From: Leclercia adecarboxylata
GTDB taxonomy: Bacteria; Pseudomonadota; Gammaproteobacteria; Enterobacterales; Enterobacteriaceae
NCBI RefSeq assembly: GCF_006874705.1
Contig: NZ_CP035382.1
Span: 186,001-250,000, forward strand
Direction: 5' to 3'
Length of the DNA stretch: 64,000 nt
The notes below the pieces were generated by a model that had not been told where the DNA came from, did not search any database, and worked only from the letters and a program-made list of their open reading frames with translations. The position numbers and the translations under genes were made by a program. Below are positions 20,252 to 30,578 of this stretch, piece by piece (position 1 is the stretch's first letter; every line of letters begins with the position of its first letter).

Positions 20252-21388
20252 TCACCAGTTGTGGTACTGATGTACCGTGTCGGTCATGGTATGGATATTG
20301 TTGATGGTCGGCATCAGCTGGTTCATCACACGGTTCCAGCGCGTTATCGGCGCGGTGGTGACGTAGACCACGTCATACGGCTGCAGGCGGAACCCGGTTG
20401 CCATCACCAGCGAGGTGGCATCAGACATATCCAGCTGGTAGACGTTGGCGATCTTGCCCTTCCCAGCGTTTCCTGTAATCGGACGGATCACGAAGATACC
20501 GCTGGCGTCGGAGGTGCTCATATCCAGCCCTTCCGCGTTGCCGAGCGCTTCGGTCAGGGTCATACCGCTCAAGTCCATCTTGAGAGTGCTCTGTTTCTTC
20601 ACTTCACCCATCACGAACACTTTCAGGTCGTCATTGCGCGGCACAAACAGGATATCGCTCGGATAGAGCAGACGGTTCTGGCTCAGATCGCCGTTCTGCA
20701 TCAGCGCCTGTAGGGAGATACGCTCCTCTTTGCCCTTATGGGTCAGCACCACGTTGCGCCAGTCGGCGCCATCGGTGAGCCCGCCCGCGGCGTTAATGGC
20801 GTCAAGCACCGTCAGCGGCACGTTGGTGATCGGCTGCTGGCCGGATTTATTCACCTGGCCGGAGACATAAACTTTCTGCGAACGGAACGCGGCGATATTA
20901 ACGTCCACCTGCGGGTCAGCGATGTATTGCGCTAAACGGCCGGTAATATCACTACGGATCTGCGCGAGCGTTTTGCCCGCCACGCGAAGTTTGCCGACAT
21001 AGGGATAGAACATGGTGCCATCCGCCTGAACCCAGTTGCCGGTATCGCTGGAGCTACGATACTGCCCCGCCGGGGTGGTCAGCTCCGGGTGATCCCAGAC
21101 GGTGACGTTAATGACATCCCCGGGCCCGACGCGGTACTGGTAGTTGGCGATCTCCTGGTCGAGGCTGTCGTTAGGTCGCGCCACGACCGGGCGAGGGCGT
21201 AATTGTTCAACCAGCTGCGGAGTCATTGGATAAACATTCACCATGCGGTTGATATCAAAATCAGCATCCTGCTGTTTAATCACATCCTTACCGGAAGTTG
21301 AGATATTGCTGCCGGGGAAGATGGTACAACCACTCATCAAGGTCACAGATACCAATAATGGCATCAATTTCATTTTGGATTTCATCAT
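20252..21388 (-). CDS. wza: Outer-membrane polysaccharide export lipoprotein Wza
   Basis: 378 residues (E. coli 379). Lipoprotein signal peptide with the lipobox LMSGC, cysteine at residue 21. The Poly_export domain ([20 protein letters not shown], from about residue 85) and SLBB repeats form the octameric channel, and the C-terminal helix ([13 protein letters not shown]) crosses the outer membrane. First gene of the operon; its mRNA leader carries the JUMPstart and RcsAB elements upstream. Confidence 0.97.
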   Translation of the reverse strand: MMKSKMKLMPLLVSVTLMSGCTIFPGSNISTSGKDVIKQQDADFDINRMVNVYPMTPQLVEQLRPRPVVARPNDSLDQEIANYQYRVGPGDVINVTVWDHPELTTPAGQYRSSSDTGNWVQADGTMFYPYVGKLRVAGKTLAQIRSDITGRLAQYIADPQVDVNIAAFRSQKVYVSGQVNKSGQQPITNVPLTVLDAINAAGGLTDGADWRNVVLTHKGKEERISLQALMQNGDLSQNRLLYPSDILFVPRNDDLKVFVMGEVKKQSTLKMDLSGMTLTEALGNAEGLDMSTSDASGIFVIRPITGNAGKGKIANVYQLDMSDATSLVMATGFRLQPYDVVYVTTAPITRWNRVMNQLMPTINNIHTMTDTVHQYHNW

Positions 21389-21560
21389 TGATTATTTATC
21401 ACTTTGGCAGGTAATTACCCTGTGCGTTTAAATAAGCTAAAGGCGTATTAGTTTTAGCATGCAGTTAATAAAAGAGAAATATAACTGGCATCAGTCCTAA
21501 AAGAAGCTTATTCACCTTAAGGCTATTGACAGAATAATCGAGGCTGATCATCACGCCTTC

Positions 21561-21601
21561 AGGCACGCTACCGCCCTTGGCTTTCAGTTACCAATCCACT
21601 G
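21561..21601 (-). promoter_or_regulatory. JUMPstart element with ops site (RfaH recruitment)
   Basis: On the minus strand this reads CAGTGGATTGGTAACTGAAA, then GCCAAGGGCGGTAGCGTGCC. It closely follows the JUMPstart consensus of polysaccharide operons, with a perfect ops core GGCGGTAGCGTG at the 3' end. In E. coli this pauses RNA polymerase and loads RfaH, allowing transcription of long operons. It lies about 175 bases upstream of the wza start codon, as expected for the cps operon. Confidence 0.9.
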
Positions 21602-21845
21602 CATAAACAGTAAGTTAGGGATAAACACCCTCTTTGATATGGCATAACGGAAAAATATAAAAGGCAGGAAAATTCCGAACCCGATATAAGTTTTTCACGT
21701 CATTAAACCGACACAGAAATAGCATCAGGAAGCAGCGCAATTTGATGCTGAAAGAATTGTTGCAGCTAACGGAATAGCAGGCAAGGAAACATCAACGAAG
21801 GCGTGGCTTTTAAGATTAATATTAACGCCGACATTTCTGCATTTT

Positions 21846-21859
21846 TAGGAATAGCTTTA
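21846..21859 (-). promoter_or_regulatory. RcsAB box of the cps promoter
   Basis: The minus strand reads TAAAGCTATTCCTA, very close to the RcsAB consensus TAAGAATATTCCTA and to the E. coli wza site (TAAAG...TCCTA). It lies about 460 bases upstream of wza, ahead of the JUMPstart element, so the Rcs phosphorelay (RcsB with RcsA) probably activates the operon here. The exact -35/-10 was not assigned. Confidence 0.8.
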
Positions 21860-21990
21860 TATTGACTTTATTCGATAGCCATCTCGGCCTGCGATATTTC
21901 TTATTTTGCGAGAATACAGACTATTCACAATATTAACCTACAGAGTGCGGGGTTTATTTCCCCCATGATTCAGGAAAATCTATGCAGATA

Positions 21991-22015
21991 AATGCCCGGC
22001 TGGCATTGCATTTTT
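21991..22015 (+). terminator. Terminator-like hairpin upstream of yegH
   Basis: AATGCC (21991-21996) and GGCATT (22002-22007) form a 6-bp stem with a 5-base loop, followed by GCATTTTT. It lies 63 bases before the yegH ATG on the plus strand and could stop stray transcription or act as an attenuator. The stem is short, so this is a weak call. Confidence 0.35.
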
Positions 22016-22078
22016 CAGGCGCAGTATCCATGATCGAAATGTGACAATTGTCATATAACGAAAGGTATTACTCACACT

Positions 22079-23662
22079 ATGGAATGGATAGCAGATCCAT
22101 CAATATGGGCCGGTCTGGTCACCCTGGTGGTGCTGGAACTCGTGCTCGGTATCGATAACCTGGTCTTTATCGCTATTCTCGCCGAAAAACTGCCCCCTGC
22201 TCAGCGCGACCGCGCCCGCATCACCGGCCTGTTAATGGCGATGGTGATGCGCCTGCTGCTGTTGGCCTCTATCTCCTGGCTGGTGACCCTCACCCGCCCG
22301 CTGTTTACCGTCCACGGTTTTGGCTTTAGCGCCCGCGATCTGATCATGCTGTTTGGTGGTTTTTTCCTGATTTTCAAAGCCACCGTCGAACTCAACGAAA
22401 GGCTGGAAGGCAAGGACAGCGAGAACCCCACCCAGCGGCGCGGAGCCAAATTCTGGGCCGTGGTAGCGCAAATCGTGGTGCTGGACGCCGTTTTCTCACT
22501 GGATTCGGTGATCACCGCCGTGGGAATGGTCGATCACCTGGCGGTGATGATGGCTGCGGTAATTATCGCCATTGCGCTGATGGTGATGGCCAGCAAGGCG
22601 CTCACGCGCTTTGTGAATGACCATCCGACGATTGTGATTTTATGTCTCAGCTTCCTGCTGATGATCGGCTTTAGCCTGGTGGCCGACGGTTTTGGCTTCC
22701 ATATTCCGAAAGGATATCTGTATGCCGCGATTGGCTTCTCGGTGATTATCGAGGCCCTGAACCAGCTGGCAATCTTCAACCGCCGCCGCTTCCTCTCCGC
22801 TAATCAGACGCTGCGCCAGCGTACCGCCGACACGGTTATTCGTCTGCTGAGCGGTAAAAAAGAGGATGCCGAACTGGACGCGCAGGCCGCCTCGCTGCTG
22901 GCCGACCACGACGACAGCCCGATCTTTGCCCCGCAGGAGCGGCGGATGATTGAGCGGGTGCTGCACCTTAATCAGCGCTCAGTCAGCAGCATCATGACCT
23001 CGCGCCACGATATTGAGCATATCGACCTCAACACACCCGAGAGCAGCATTCGTGCGCTGCTGGATAAAAACCAGCACACCCGCATCGTGGTTACAGGTGG
23101 CGAAAAGGAAGAGGAGCTACTGGGGGTGGTACACGTTATCGACCTGCTCAATCAGCAGCTGCGCGGCGAGCCGCTTAACCTGCGGGTTCTGATCCGTCAG
23201 CCGCTGGTGTTCCCGGAGATGCTGCCGCTGCTGCAGGCGCTGGAGCAGTTCCGTAATGCGCGCACCCATTTCGCCTTCGTGGTGGATGAGTTTGGTTCCG
23301 TAGAGGGGCTCGTGACCCTCAGCGACGTGATGGAAACCATCGCCGGGAACCTGCCGAACGAAGTGGAGGAGATCGACGCCCGGCACGATATTCAGAAGAA
23401 TGCTGACGGCAGCTGGACTGCCAACGGCCATATGCCGCTGGAAGATCTGGTCCAGTATGTGCCGCTGCCGCTGGACGATAAGCGGGAATATCACACCATT
23501 GCCGGTCTGTTGATGGAGTACCTGCAGCGGATCCCGCAGCCGGGCGAAGAGGTTCAGGTGGGGGATTATGCGCTGAAAACGCTTGAGGTGGAAAACCACC
23601 GGGTGCAGAAGGTGCAGCTGATCCCGCTAATGACGCAGGATGATGTGGATTACGAGTTGTGA
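22079..23662 (+). CDS. yegH: TerC-family membrane protein with CBS and CorC/HlyC domains (YegH)
   Basis: 527 residues, as in E. coli YegH. The N-terminal ~230 residues form a TerC-type membrane domain of about seven helices ([20 protein letters not shown], then [19 protein letters not shown]), with acidic residues suited to metal binding. The middle has a CBS pair ([44 protein letters not shown]), and the C-terminus a CorC_HlyC domain ending near KVQLIPL. The function is unproven; related proteins are linked to metal ion homeostasis. The start is the ATG of MEWIADPS, as in E. coli. Confidence 0.93.
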   Translation: MEWIADPSIWAGLVTLVVLELVLGIDNLVFIAILAEKLPPAQRDRARITGLLMAMVMRLLLLASISWLVTLTRPLFTVHGFGFSARDLIMLFGGFFLIFKATVELNERLEGKDSENPTQRRGAKFWAVVAQIVVLDAVFSLDSVITAVGMVDHLAVMMAAVIIAIALMVMASKALTRFVNDHPTIVILCLSFLLMIGFSLVADGFGFHIPKGYLYAAIGFSVIIEALNQLAIFNRRRFLSANQTLRQRTADTVIRLLSGKKEDAELDAQAASLLADHDDSPIFAPQERRMIERVLHLNQRSVSSIMTSRHDIEHIDLNTPESSIRALLDKNQHTRIVVTGGEKEEELLGVVHVIDLLNQQLRGEPLNLRVLIRQPLVFPEMLPLLQALEQFRNARTHFAFVVDEFGSVEGLVTLSDVMETIAGNLPNEVEEIDARHDIQKNADGSWTANGHMPLEDLVQYVPLPLDDKREYHTIAGLLMEYLQRIPQPGEEVQVGDYALKTLEVENHRVQKVQLIPLMTQDDVDYEL

Positions 23663-23668
23663 TACTTT

Positions 23669-23692
23669 CACCCCGCCTTCCGGGGCGGGGTG
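23669..23692. terminator. Hairpin between convergent yegH and asmA
   Basis: CACCCCGCC (23669-23677) pairs perfectly with GGCGGGGTG (23684-23692) around a 6-base loop. It sits between the 3' ends of two convergent genes. There is no clear U-tract, so termination efficiency is uncertain. Confidence 0.55.
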
Positions 23693-23708
23693 TGAGAGAA
23701 ATGAGCGC

Positions 23709-25562
23709 TTACTGAAGCTTCTCCAGTAACTTCTTCACATCTTTGCCGTTCTGCGAATCTTTATTCTTATCCGCCCAACCGCTCAGACGGCGTTTCGCCT
23801 CATCCTGAAGATGTTTACGCAGCAGCTGATCCACCTGCAGGCTGTAGTTCAGCGCCTGCCAGTTGCCATAGACGTTCAGGGGGATCGGCGTCGTTTTGAG
23901 GAAATCGATAAGCTTACCTTCACCCAGCCAGCCCTCCAGCACACGGATTTTGAAGCGGGTGTCGGCCGTCTCCTTGATCAGATCCAGGGTGCCGTTACCT
24001 TCGAGGGTCAGCATTGGCGAGGCGCCCTGCATATCATCCAGCGTCACCTGACCTTCATCGAGGCTCAGATCGGTGACAAAGCTATCCAGACGGGTCGCGT
24101 TATCGACGTTCTCTTTCACCTTCACATTGCTGCTGCGTTCTACGGCCTGCTGCACCAGCTGCTGGAAGTTAAGCCCTTCCATCCGGGTATTCTGCATTTC
24201 CAGATGGGCCTGACCCTGCCAGTGGTGACGGAAGGCGTCGGCGTCAATCTTGCTGCCCGAGAAATCACCCGCCATGGTCAGGCTACCGGTCAGCGAAATC
24301 GGGTAGTTAAAGGCCTTCAGGATGGTGCCGATCTCAATGTTGTCCAGACGCGGCTGGAACATCGACCGGGCAACGGCTTTACGCACATCGAGCGTACCGG
24401 GTAAGGAGATATGCCCTTCCCCCAGCTTACCGCTCAGTTCAGCAATGGTCAGAAGACCGTTTTTGTTGCTCATCTGGCTGGAGACCTGGGTAAAATCCAT
24501 CCCTCGCCAGTGAACGGTATTGGCTTTCAGCAGAATATCGGCGCTAAAACCGCGCAGGCCGTTGTAATCGGGCTGCTCCAGACTGGAGGCGATCACCGGG
24601 CGCTGCGGTTTAGCCTGAGTTTGCCCCTGCTGTACCACCTCGCCGTCGGCGGCTGCGGCGGCCTGCGCCGGAAGGAGGTTTTCAAGATTGAGCTTGTCGA
24701 ACTGCAGGTTCATGTTCCACTGCGGTTCCTTGCCCAGAATCACGCTCGCCTGTCCGGTGAGCGCGCTGTCATTGGCCTGTAAGCTGAGCTGGTTAAGCTC
24801 AAGCTGCTTCTGCTCTTCGCGCCACTGCGCCTGCAGCGTACCCTGCCCGCTGATGCCCTGCGCAGGCAGATCAACACCGGTCAGTTGCCAGCTCAGCTGC
24901 TGAATGTCGGCGCTGAGCAGGTGGGGATAATCAGAGGCGTTGACATTTGCTGCAAAGGAGAGGGTCAGATCGCGCTGATTGCGGTTAACGCGGCCGCTAA
25001 AGTCAATCTTGCCTTTGTGATGTTCATCCTGCTCCATATGCAGGTTGATATTGCGCACCGTGACCTGCTCGTCACCCTCATGCTGAAATACCAGCAGGCT
25101 GTCTGCCACCTTCAGGCGGCCAATATCGAATGACCAGCCGGCATCATCCGCTTTATCCGGGAGCGTGTTTTCACGCGGAGCCACCGGCGCATCGGCATTA
25201 CGTACCGCTTCAGACTGCGGGGTCAGCTGGATCACTGCCCCTTTGAGCATCACCTGATTGACCTGTAGCTGATGCGAAAAGAGCGGCATCAACGCCACGT
25301 CGAGGCGCATGTTGTCGGCGGCAACCAACGGCACTGTCGCCCCCGGTGCGGTCAGCGACATACGCCCGGACAGGATGCTGAGCTGCGGCCAGACGTGCCA
25401 GCGCAGCGGCCCCTCCAGCTTCAGAGCGTAACCGCTGCGCGCCTCGACCTGACGCACCATGTAGGCGCGAAAGTCATTGGGGTTGACCAGCAGAACCAAC
25501 GCTGACAGGCCAGCAACCAGCACCACCAGCAAAATCATCAGCGTTGTCAGAACTCTTCTCAT
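23709..25562 (-). CDS. asmA: AsmA family outer-membrane assembly protein
   Basis: 617 residues, as in E. coli AsmA. A single N-terminal membrane anchor (LTTLMILLVVLVAGLSALVLL) is followed by a large periplasmic part: an N-terminal chorein-like segment and the C-terminal AsmA domain (LSGKLGEGHISLPGTLDVRK, FNYPISLTGSLTMAGDFSG). The AsmA-like family is implicated in phospholipid transport and outer-membrane integrity; asmA itself was found as a suppressor of OmpF assembly mutants. It is the last gene of a udk-dcd-asmA cluster, as in E. coli. Confidence 0.95.
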   Translation of the reverse strand: MRRVLTTLMILLVVLVAGLSALVLLVNPNDFRAYMVRQVEARSGYALKLEGPLRWHVWPQLSILSGRMSLTAPGATVPLVAADNMRLDVALMPLFSHQLQVNQVMLKGAVIQLTPQSEAVRNADAPVAPRENTLPDKADDAGWSFDIGRLKVADSLLVFQHEGDEQVTVRNINLHMEQDEHHKGKIDFSGRVNRNQRDLTLSFAANVNASDYPHLLSADIQQLSWQLTGVDLPAQGISGQGTLQAQWREEQKQLELNQLSLQANDSALTGQASVILGKEPQWNMNLQFDKLNLENLLPAQAAAAADGEVVQQGQTQAKPQRPVIASSLEQPDYNGLRGFSADILLKANTVHWRGMDFTQVSSQMSNKNGLLTIAELSGKLGEGHISLPGTLDVRKAVARSMFQPRLDNIEIGTILKAFNYPISLTGSLTMAGDFSGSKIDADAFRHHWQGQAHLEMQNTRMEGLNFQQLVQQAVERSSNVKVKENVDNATRLDSFVTDLSLDEGQVTLDDMQGASPMLTLEGNGTLDLIKETADTRFKIRVLEGWLGEGKLIDFLKTTPIPLNVYGNWQALNYSLQVDQLLRKHLQDEAKRRLSGWADKNKDSQNGKDVKKLLEKLQ

Positions 25563-25589
25563 GGCTTCCTCAATGGACCGGGTTTAAGC

Positions 25590-26171
25590 TCAATCTTTAT
25601 CAATACGACTGGCGACCGCACCCTGCTGGTCGCGATATTTGGCGTCCTGACGGGCGTTATACGGACGTGCCGCCGGGCCGGTTAACGGCTCAAAACTCAA
25701 CGCGCCGATCATCATGCCCGGGCGCAGCGCCAGCGGCAGTTTACCGGCGTTGAAAAACTCCAGCACAATCCGTCCGGACCAGCCTGGATCGATACGGTGC
25801 GCGGTGACGTGCACCATCAGCCCCAGACGCGCCAGAGAGGAACGGCCGTCGAGCCAGCCCACCAGATCCGCCGGCAGGGTGATGGACTCAAAAGTGACCG
25901 CCAGCGCCAGTTCACCCGGGTGCAGGTAAAACGCGTCGCCGTCGTCCAGCACGATTTCATCACTCATCACCCGATCGAGCGCGGCGCTGACTTCATCTTT
26001 CGGCCCGCTGAGGTCGATAAAGGGCGCAGTATGTCCGCTGAAGGTACGAAACTTATTCCCCAGACGCACATCAACAGTGACGCCGTTAATCCGCTCGACC
26101 GGCGGGCGCGGGGTGATGGTCAGACGGCCTTCGTCCAGCCAGGCTTCAATATCTCGGTCACATAGACGCAT
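25590..26171 (-). CDS. dcd: dCTP deaminase
   Basis: 193 residues, as in E. coli Dcd. Trimeric dUTPase-like fold: the [17 protein letters not shown] start, the nucleotide-binding [20 protein letters not shown] segment near residue 110 and the catalytic Glu in [15 protein letters not shown]. It converts dCTP to dUTP, the main source of dUMP for thymidylate. It is cytoplasmic and lies between udk and asmA with short gaps. Confidence 0.96.
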   Translation of the reverse strand: MRLCDRDIEAWLDEGRLTITPRPPVERINGVTVDVRLGNKFRTFSGHTAPFIDLSGPKDEVSAALDRVMSDEIVLDDGDAFYLHPGELALAVTFESITLPADLVGWLDGRSSLARLGLMVHVTAHRIDPGWSGRIVLEFFNAGKLPLALRPGMMIGALSFEPLTGPAARPYNARQDAKYRDQQGAVASRIDKD

Positions 26172-26195
26172 GCCACTTTCTCCTTTCGTGCATCG

Positions 26196-26224
26196 CGCCC
26201 TCAGGCCAATAAAGCCGGAGGGCG
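26196..26224. other. Hairpin between udk and dcd
   Basis: CGCCCTC (26196-26202) and GAGGGCG (26218-26224) are inverted copies, with GGC/GCC pairing inside. No T-run follows on the minus strand. It probably affects readthrough or mRNA decay between udk and dcd. Confidence 0.35.
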
Positions 26225-26262
26225 AACCCGATTATCTTTGAACGGTACACAATTCGCGCGTG

Positions 26263-26904
26263 TTATTCAAAAAACTGGCTGATTTTCGCTTTCAGGATAT
26301 CAATGGCAATGCGGTTTTTACCCCCGCGCGGCACGATGATATCGGCATACTGTTTGGAGGGCTCAATGAACTGCAGGAACATTGGGCGTACCGTTTTCTG
26401 GTACTGCGCCATCACCGAATCCATGGAGCGGCCGCGTTCGTTCACGTCGCGTTTGATGCGGCGCATCAGGCAGATATCCAGCGGCGTATCGACAAAAATC
26501 GAAAAATTCATCGACTCGCGCAGACGGGCGTCGGTCAGCAGCAGGATCCCTTCGAGGATGATGACCTTTTTCGGGGCGATGCGCACGGTTTCCTGCAGAC
26601 GGGTGTGTTCGACATAGCTATAGACCGGCAGCTCAATGGCGGTGCCGTTCTTCAGGGCCTGGAGGTGCTGGAATAACAGGCTGTGATCCATCGCGCTTGG
26701 ATGGTCATAATTGGTCTTAACACGCTCTTCCATCGACAGATGGCTTTGATCTTTGTAATAGCTGTCTTCTGGAATGACACCGATGTGCTCATCACCGACC
26801 TGTTCACGTAATTCACGGTAAAGTGTGCTGGCAATGAGACTTTTACCTGAAGCCGATGCGCCGGCGATGCCTATAATGACGCACTGATGAGACTTATCAG
26901 TCAT
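26263..26904 (-). CDS. udk: Uridine/cytidine kinase
   Basis: 213 residues from the ATG of [20 protein letters not shown], which is the family N-terminus. A further in-frame ATG 126 bases upstream would add residues not found in the family and would cross the likely promoter. The P-loop GASASGKS is near residue 15, followed by YYKDQSHL and the catalytic/substrate region DHPSAMDH; the lid segment has [12 protein letters not shown]. It phosphorylates uridine and cytidine with GTP in the salvage pathway. Confidence 0.96.
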   Translation of the reverse strand: MTDKSHQCVIIGIAGASASGKSLIASTLYRELREQVGDEHIGVIPEDSYYKDQSHLSMEERVKTNYDHPSAMDHSLLFQHLQALKNGTAIELPVYSYVEHTRLQETVRIAPKKVIILEGILLLTDARLRESMNFSIFVDTPLDICLMRRIKRDVNERGRSMDSVMAQYQKTVRPMFLQFIEPSKQYADIIVPRGGKNRIAIDILKAKISQFFE

Positions 26905-27248
26905 AAATTTTTGCGACCTGAGTAACCTGGATGTAAGGAAGGACGACGCCTGAGCGTCAAACGCGGCAATTATAGGGATTTCACGGGCCTGATACCAGTC
27001 GAATAGAAATGTTATGCGAGACGCGTTCAAAGTCCGTGTCGATCGTCCCTCTGGTAAATTTTCCCGGTTACTTTTCCAGCGTCAAAGGTGAAATTTTTGC
27101 AGGATAAGTATTTAATAACTCTGTGATGTCAAATTATGAGCACATACCATATTAATTGTAAATTGTTTGTACTAGCATGATCCAAATTAGAAAATGAACT
27201 CGTCCGGAGTTGGCTCCTGGCGGCATGGCGTCTTCGGATAAAGCGGTA
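26905..27248. promoter_or_regulatory. Divergent intergenic region udk/dgcE with a candidate udk promoter
   Basis: About 340 bases between the udk and dgcE starts. On the minus strand a perfect TATAAT lies at 26969-26974, about 65 bases before udk; the matching -35 is poor. The dgcE side (27100-27200) is strongly AT-rich. I see no small gene or structured RNA here. Confidence 0.45.
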
Positions 27249-30200
27249 ATGAATAAAAAATACCAGCGCGTTTTGGTAACTACGCCACATCCTTTACTAC
27301 GGCTTGTCAGTCTTGGTCTGGTTACCTTCATCTTCACTCTTTTCTCGCTCGAACTAACCCGTTTCGGAACATTTCTGGCACCTTTATGGTTCCCGACCTC
27401 CATTATGATGGTGGCGTTTTACCGCCACGCCGGGAAGATGTGGCCCGGGATCGCCTTCGCCTGCACCCTCGGTAACATTCTGGCGTCCTGGCTGATCTTC
27501 TCCTGGGCGTCGATCAACTTCTGGTATGCCGGCGTTAACATCGCGGAGGCCTTCGTTGGGGCCTTGCTGCTGCGTAAACTGCTGCCCAGCTACAATCCGC
27601 TGCAGAATCTGGCCGACTGGATCCGTCTGGCGATCGGCAGCGCCGTGCTCCCTCCCCTGCTGGGCGGGGTGCTGATTTATCTGCTGGTGCCGGGCGACGA
27701 GCCGCTGCGCAGTTTTCTGGTCTGGGTGCTGTCGGAGTCCATCGGCTCGCTGGCGCTGGTGCCTTTAGGCCTGCTGTTCAAGCCGCACTATCTTCTGCGT
27801 CACCGCAATCCGCGGTTATTGTTTGAAACCCTGCTGACCATGGCGGTAACGCTGGTTCTGAGCTGGATCTCCCTGCAGTTTCTGCCGTGGCCGTTTACGG
27901 CTATTATCGTTCTGCTGATGTGGAGCGCCGTGCGGCTGCCGCGCCTGGAAGCCTTCCTGGTCTTCCTGGTCACGGTGATGATGGTGTCGTTGATGATCGC
28001 CAAAAACCCCACCCCGCTGGCGACACAATATGCCAGCGCGATGATCAACGCCCCCTGGCTGCCGTTCCTGATGATGCTGCTCCCCGCTAACATCATGACC
28101 ATGGTGATGTATGCGTTTCGCGCAGAGCGTAAGCACATCACCGAGAGCGAAGAGCGTTTCCGTAATGCGATGGAATATTCCGTTATCGGCATGGCGCTGG
28201 TCAGCACCGACGGCCAATGGCTACAGGCCAACAAGGCGCTGTGTCAGTTCCTCGGCTACAGCCAGTCAGAGCTGCGCTCCCTTAACTTCCAGCAATTAAC
28301 CTGGCCGGAAGATCTTGAAAGCGATCTGGAGCAGCTTGAGCAGCTGTTGAACGGCGAAATCAACAGTTACTCGCTGGAGAAACGCTATTACACCCGTAAC
28401 GGTGAGGTGGTCTGGGCGCTGCTGGCGGTGTCGCTGGTGCGTCACGCCGACGGCACGCCACTCTATTTTATCGCCCAGATCGAAGACATTAACGATCTCA
28501 AGCATACCGAATGGGTCAATAAGCGCCTGATGGAGCGTATTACCCTGGCCAACGAAGCGGGCGGTATCGGCATCTGGGAGTGGGACGTTAAACCTAACGT
28601 CATCAGCTGGGACAAACGCATGTTCGAGATGTACGAAGTGCCAGCGCACGTCAAACCTACCTGGCAGCTGTGGCACGAGTGCATGCTGCCGGAAGATCGC
28701 GCCCTGGCAGAACAGGTGGTACGTGATTCGCTGGCAGCCCGCATTCCGTTCAAGCTGGAGTTCCGCATCCGGGTGAAGGATGGCATTCGCCATATCCGCG
28801 CCCTGGCGAACCGGGTTCTCAATAAGCAGGGGGAAGTGGAACGCCTGCTCGGCATCAATATGGATATGACCGAGGTCAAAGAGCTGAATGAGGCGCTGTT
28901 CCAGGAAAAAGAGCGTCTGCATATTACCCTCGACTCTATCGGTGAAGCGGTGCTCTGTACCGATGTGAATATGAACGTCACTTTTATGAACCCGGTGGCG
29001 GAGAAAATGAGCGGCTGGCTGCAGCAGGATGCGCTGGGGCAACCGATCCTCTCGGTGCTGCATATTACCTTCGGGGATAACGGCCCGCTGATGGAGAATA
29101 TTCATAGCGGGGATATGTCCCGGACGGATATTGAACAGGATGTGGTGCTGCACAGCCGCAACGGCGGCAGCTACGACATCCACTACAGCATTACCCCGCT
29201 GAGCACCCTCGACGGGCAAAACATTGGCTCGGTGCTGGTCATTCAGGACGTCACCGAGTCGCGCAAAATGCTGCGCGAGCTAAGCTATAACGCCTCTCAC
29301 GATGCCCTTACCCACCTGGCGAACCGCGTCAGCTTTGAAGCCTATCTCAAGCGGATGTTACACACCGTGCAGGATACCCGTCAGCGTCATGCGCTGGTGT
29401 TTATCGATCTCGACCGCTTTAAGGCGGTCAACGACACGGCAGGCCACGCGGCGGGGGATGCGCTGCTCCGGGAGCTGTCGTCGCTGATGCTCAGTATGCT
29501 GCGCTCCACCGACATGCTGGCGCGCCTCGGCGGGGATGAGTTCGGCCTGCTGCTGCCGGACTGCAATACCGAAAGCGCGCGCTACATTGCCGGTCGCATC
29601 ATTGACGCTATCAACGAGTATCACTTTATGTGGGAGGGCCGCCTGCACCGGATTGGCGCCAGCGCCGGGATCACCCAGATCGACGAGCGCAACAATCAGG
29701 CCTCAGAGGTGATGTCGCAGGCCGATATCGCCTGCTACTCCTCGAAAAACAACGGTCGCGGCGTGGTGACGGTGTATGAACCGCAGCAGGAACGGATGCT
29801 TGACGCGCCGGGCACCATCTCGCTCGACGAACAGTGGCACATGATCAAAGACAACCATCTGTTGATGATCGCCCGCAGCGTCGCGTCGCCGCGGATCCCT
29901 GAAAGCAGCACCTTCTGGATGCTGGCCCTGCGACTGTGGACCAACGACGGCGAGATGCTGGAAGAGCAAGCCTTCCGGGCCGGGCTGGCAGAGCCTGAGC
30001 TGGTACACGCCCTCGACAGACGTATTTTGCAGGAGTTTTTCCGCAATTTCGCCACGCCACTGACCAGCAAAGGCACCGGGGTCGCCCTGCCGCTGTCGAT
30101 GGCCGGTCTCGCCAGCGCCACGCTGGTAGATGAACTGCTGGAGATGCTGAGCGCCAGCCCGCTACAGCCGCGTCTGCTGCATCTGGTGGTGCACGTCAGC

Positions 30201-30578
30201 GTGCTGACGCTGGAGGATGAGCACAGCCGCAACAACCTGGACAAGCTGCGCCAGGCCGGATGCCAGATTATCCTGAGCCACGTGGGCCGCGATATGGAGG
30301 TGTTCAACCACCTGAGCGCGCAGATGGCCGATTATCTGCTCCTCGATCCGGAGCTGGTGATTAACGTCCACGGTAATCTGATGGATGAGATGCTGGTGAC
30401 CATTATTCAGGGCCATGCCCGCCGTCTGGGCATTAAGACCATTGCCGGGCCGAGCAATCAGCCGATCATGATGGATACCCTTTCCGGCATTGGTATTGAC
30501 TATATCTTCGGCAATACAATCGGTGAGCCGCAGCCGCTGGAACTCCTGCTAAATACCACTTATTTCGCCATCAACTGA
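27249..30578 (+). CDS. dgcE: Diguanylate cyclase DgcE (YegE) with MASE1, PAS and degenerate EAL domains
   Basis: About 1109 residues from the ATG of MNKKYQRVLVTTPHPLL; E. coli DgcE has 1105, and further in-frame starts (TTG 27210, ATG 27225) are possible. The N-terminal MASE1 sensor (~1-295) has about eight membrane helices; three PAS regions with PAC tails follow (FRNAMEYSVIGMALV near 315, then two more to ~670). The GGDEF domain has the intact ARLGGDEFG motif near residue 761. The C-terminal EAL-like domain (from ~870) lacks EAL (VASPRIPE instead), so it is catalytically dead, as in E. coli. It makes c-di-GMP, which in E. coli feeds curli control. Confidence 0.94.
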   Translation: MNKKYQRVLVTTPHPLLRLVSLGLVTFIFTLFSLELTRFGTFLAPLWFPTSIMMVAFYRHAGKMWPGIAFACTLGNILASWLIFSWASINFWYAGVNIAEAFVGALLLRKLLPSYNPLQNLADWIRLAIGSAVLPPLLGGVLIYLLVPGDEPLRSFLVWVLSESIGSLALVPLGLLFKPHYLLRHRNPRLLFETLLTMAVTLVLSWISLQFLPWPFTAIIVLLMWSAVRLPRLEAFLVFLVTVMMVSLMIAKNPTPLATQYASAMINAPWLPFLMMLLPANIMTMVMYAFRAERKHITESEERFRNAMEYSVIGMALVSTDGQWLQANKALCQFLGYSQSELRSLNFQQLTWPEDLESDLEQLEQLLNGEINSYSLEKRYYTRNGEVVWALLAVSLVRHADGTPLYFIAQIEDINDLKHTEWVNKRLMERITLANEAGGIGIWEWDVKPNVISWDKRMFEMYEVPAHVKPTWQLWHECMLPEDRALAEQVVRDSLAARIPFKLEFRIRVKDGIRHIRALANRVLNKQGEVERLLGINMDMTEVKELNEALFQEKERLHITLDSIGEAVLCTDVNMNVTFMNPVAEKMSGWLQQDALGQPILSVLHITFGDNGPLMENIHSGDMSRTDIEQDVVLHSRNGGSYDIHYSITPLSTLDGQNIGSVLVIQDVTESRKMLRELSYNASHDALTHLANRVSFEAYLKRMLHTVQDTRQRHALVFIDLDRFKAVNDTAGHAAGDALLRELSSLMLSMLRSTDMLARLGGDEFGLLLPDCNTESARYIAGRIIDAINEYHFMWEGRLHRIGASAGITQIDERNNQASEVMSQADIACYSSKNNGRGVVTVYEPQQERMLDAPGTISLDEQWHMIKDNHLLMIARSVASPRIPESSTFWMLALRLWTNDGEMLEEQAFRAGLAEPELVHALDRRILQEFFRNFATPLTSKGTGVALPLSMAGLASATLVDELLEMLSASPLQPRLLHLVVHVSVLTLEDEHSRNNLDKLRQAGCQIILSHVGRDMEVFNHLSAQMADYLLLDPELVINVHGNLMDEMLVTIIQGHARRLGIKTIAGPSNQPIMMDTLSGIGIDYIFGNTIGEPQPLELLLNTTYFAIN

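Larger units (their letters stand above)
21389..22078. other. Intergenic region between wza and yegH: cps promoter and leader
   Basis: 690 bases without a credible gene, AT-rich compared with the neighbours. It holds, from right to left on the minus strand, an RcsAB-like box (21846-21859), a JUMPstart/ops element (21561-21601) and about 170 bases of leader before wza. A hairpin with a T-run faces yegH (21991-22015). No small ORF with a good ribosome site was seen. Confidence 0.75.

Noticed and set aside
23669..23692. REP element after yegH
   Set aside because: It is a plain GC-rich hairpin lacking the REP core, so it is listed as a terminator-like hairpin.
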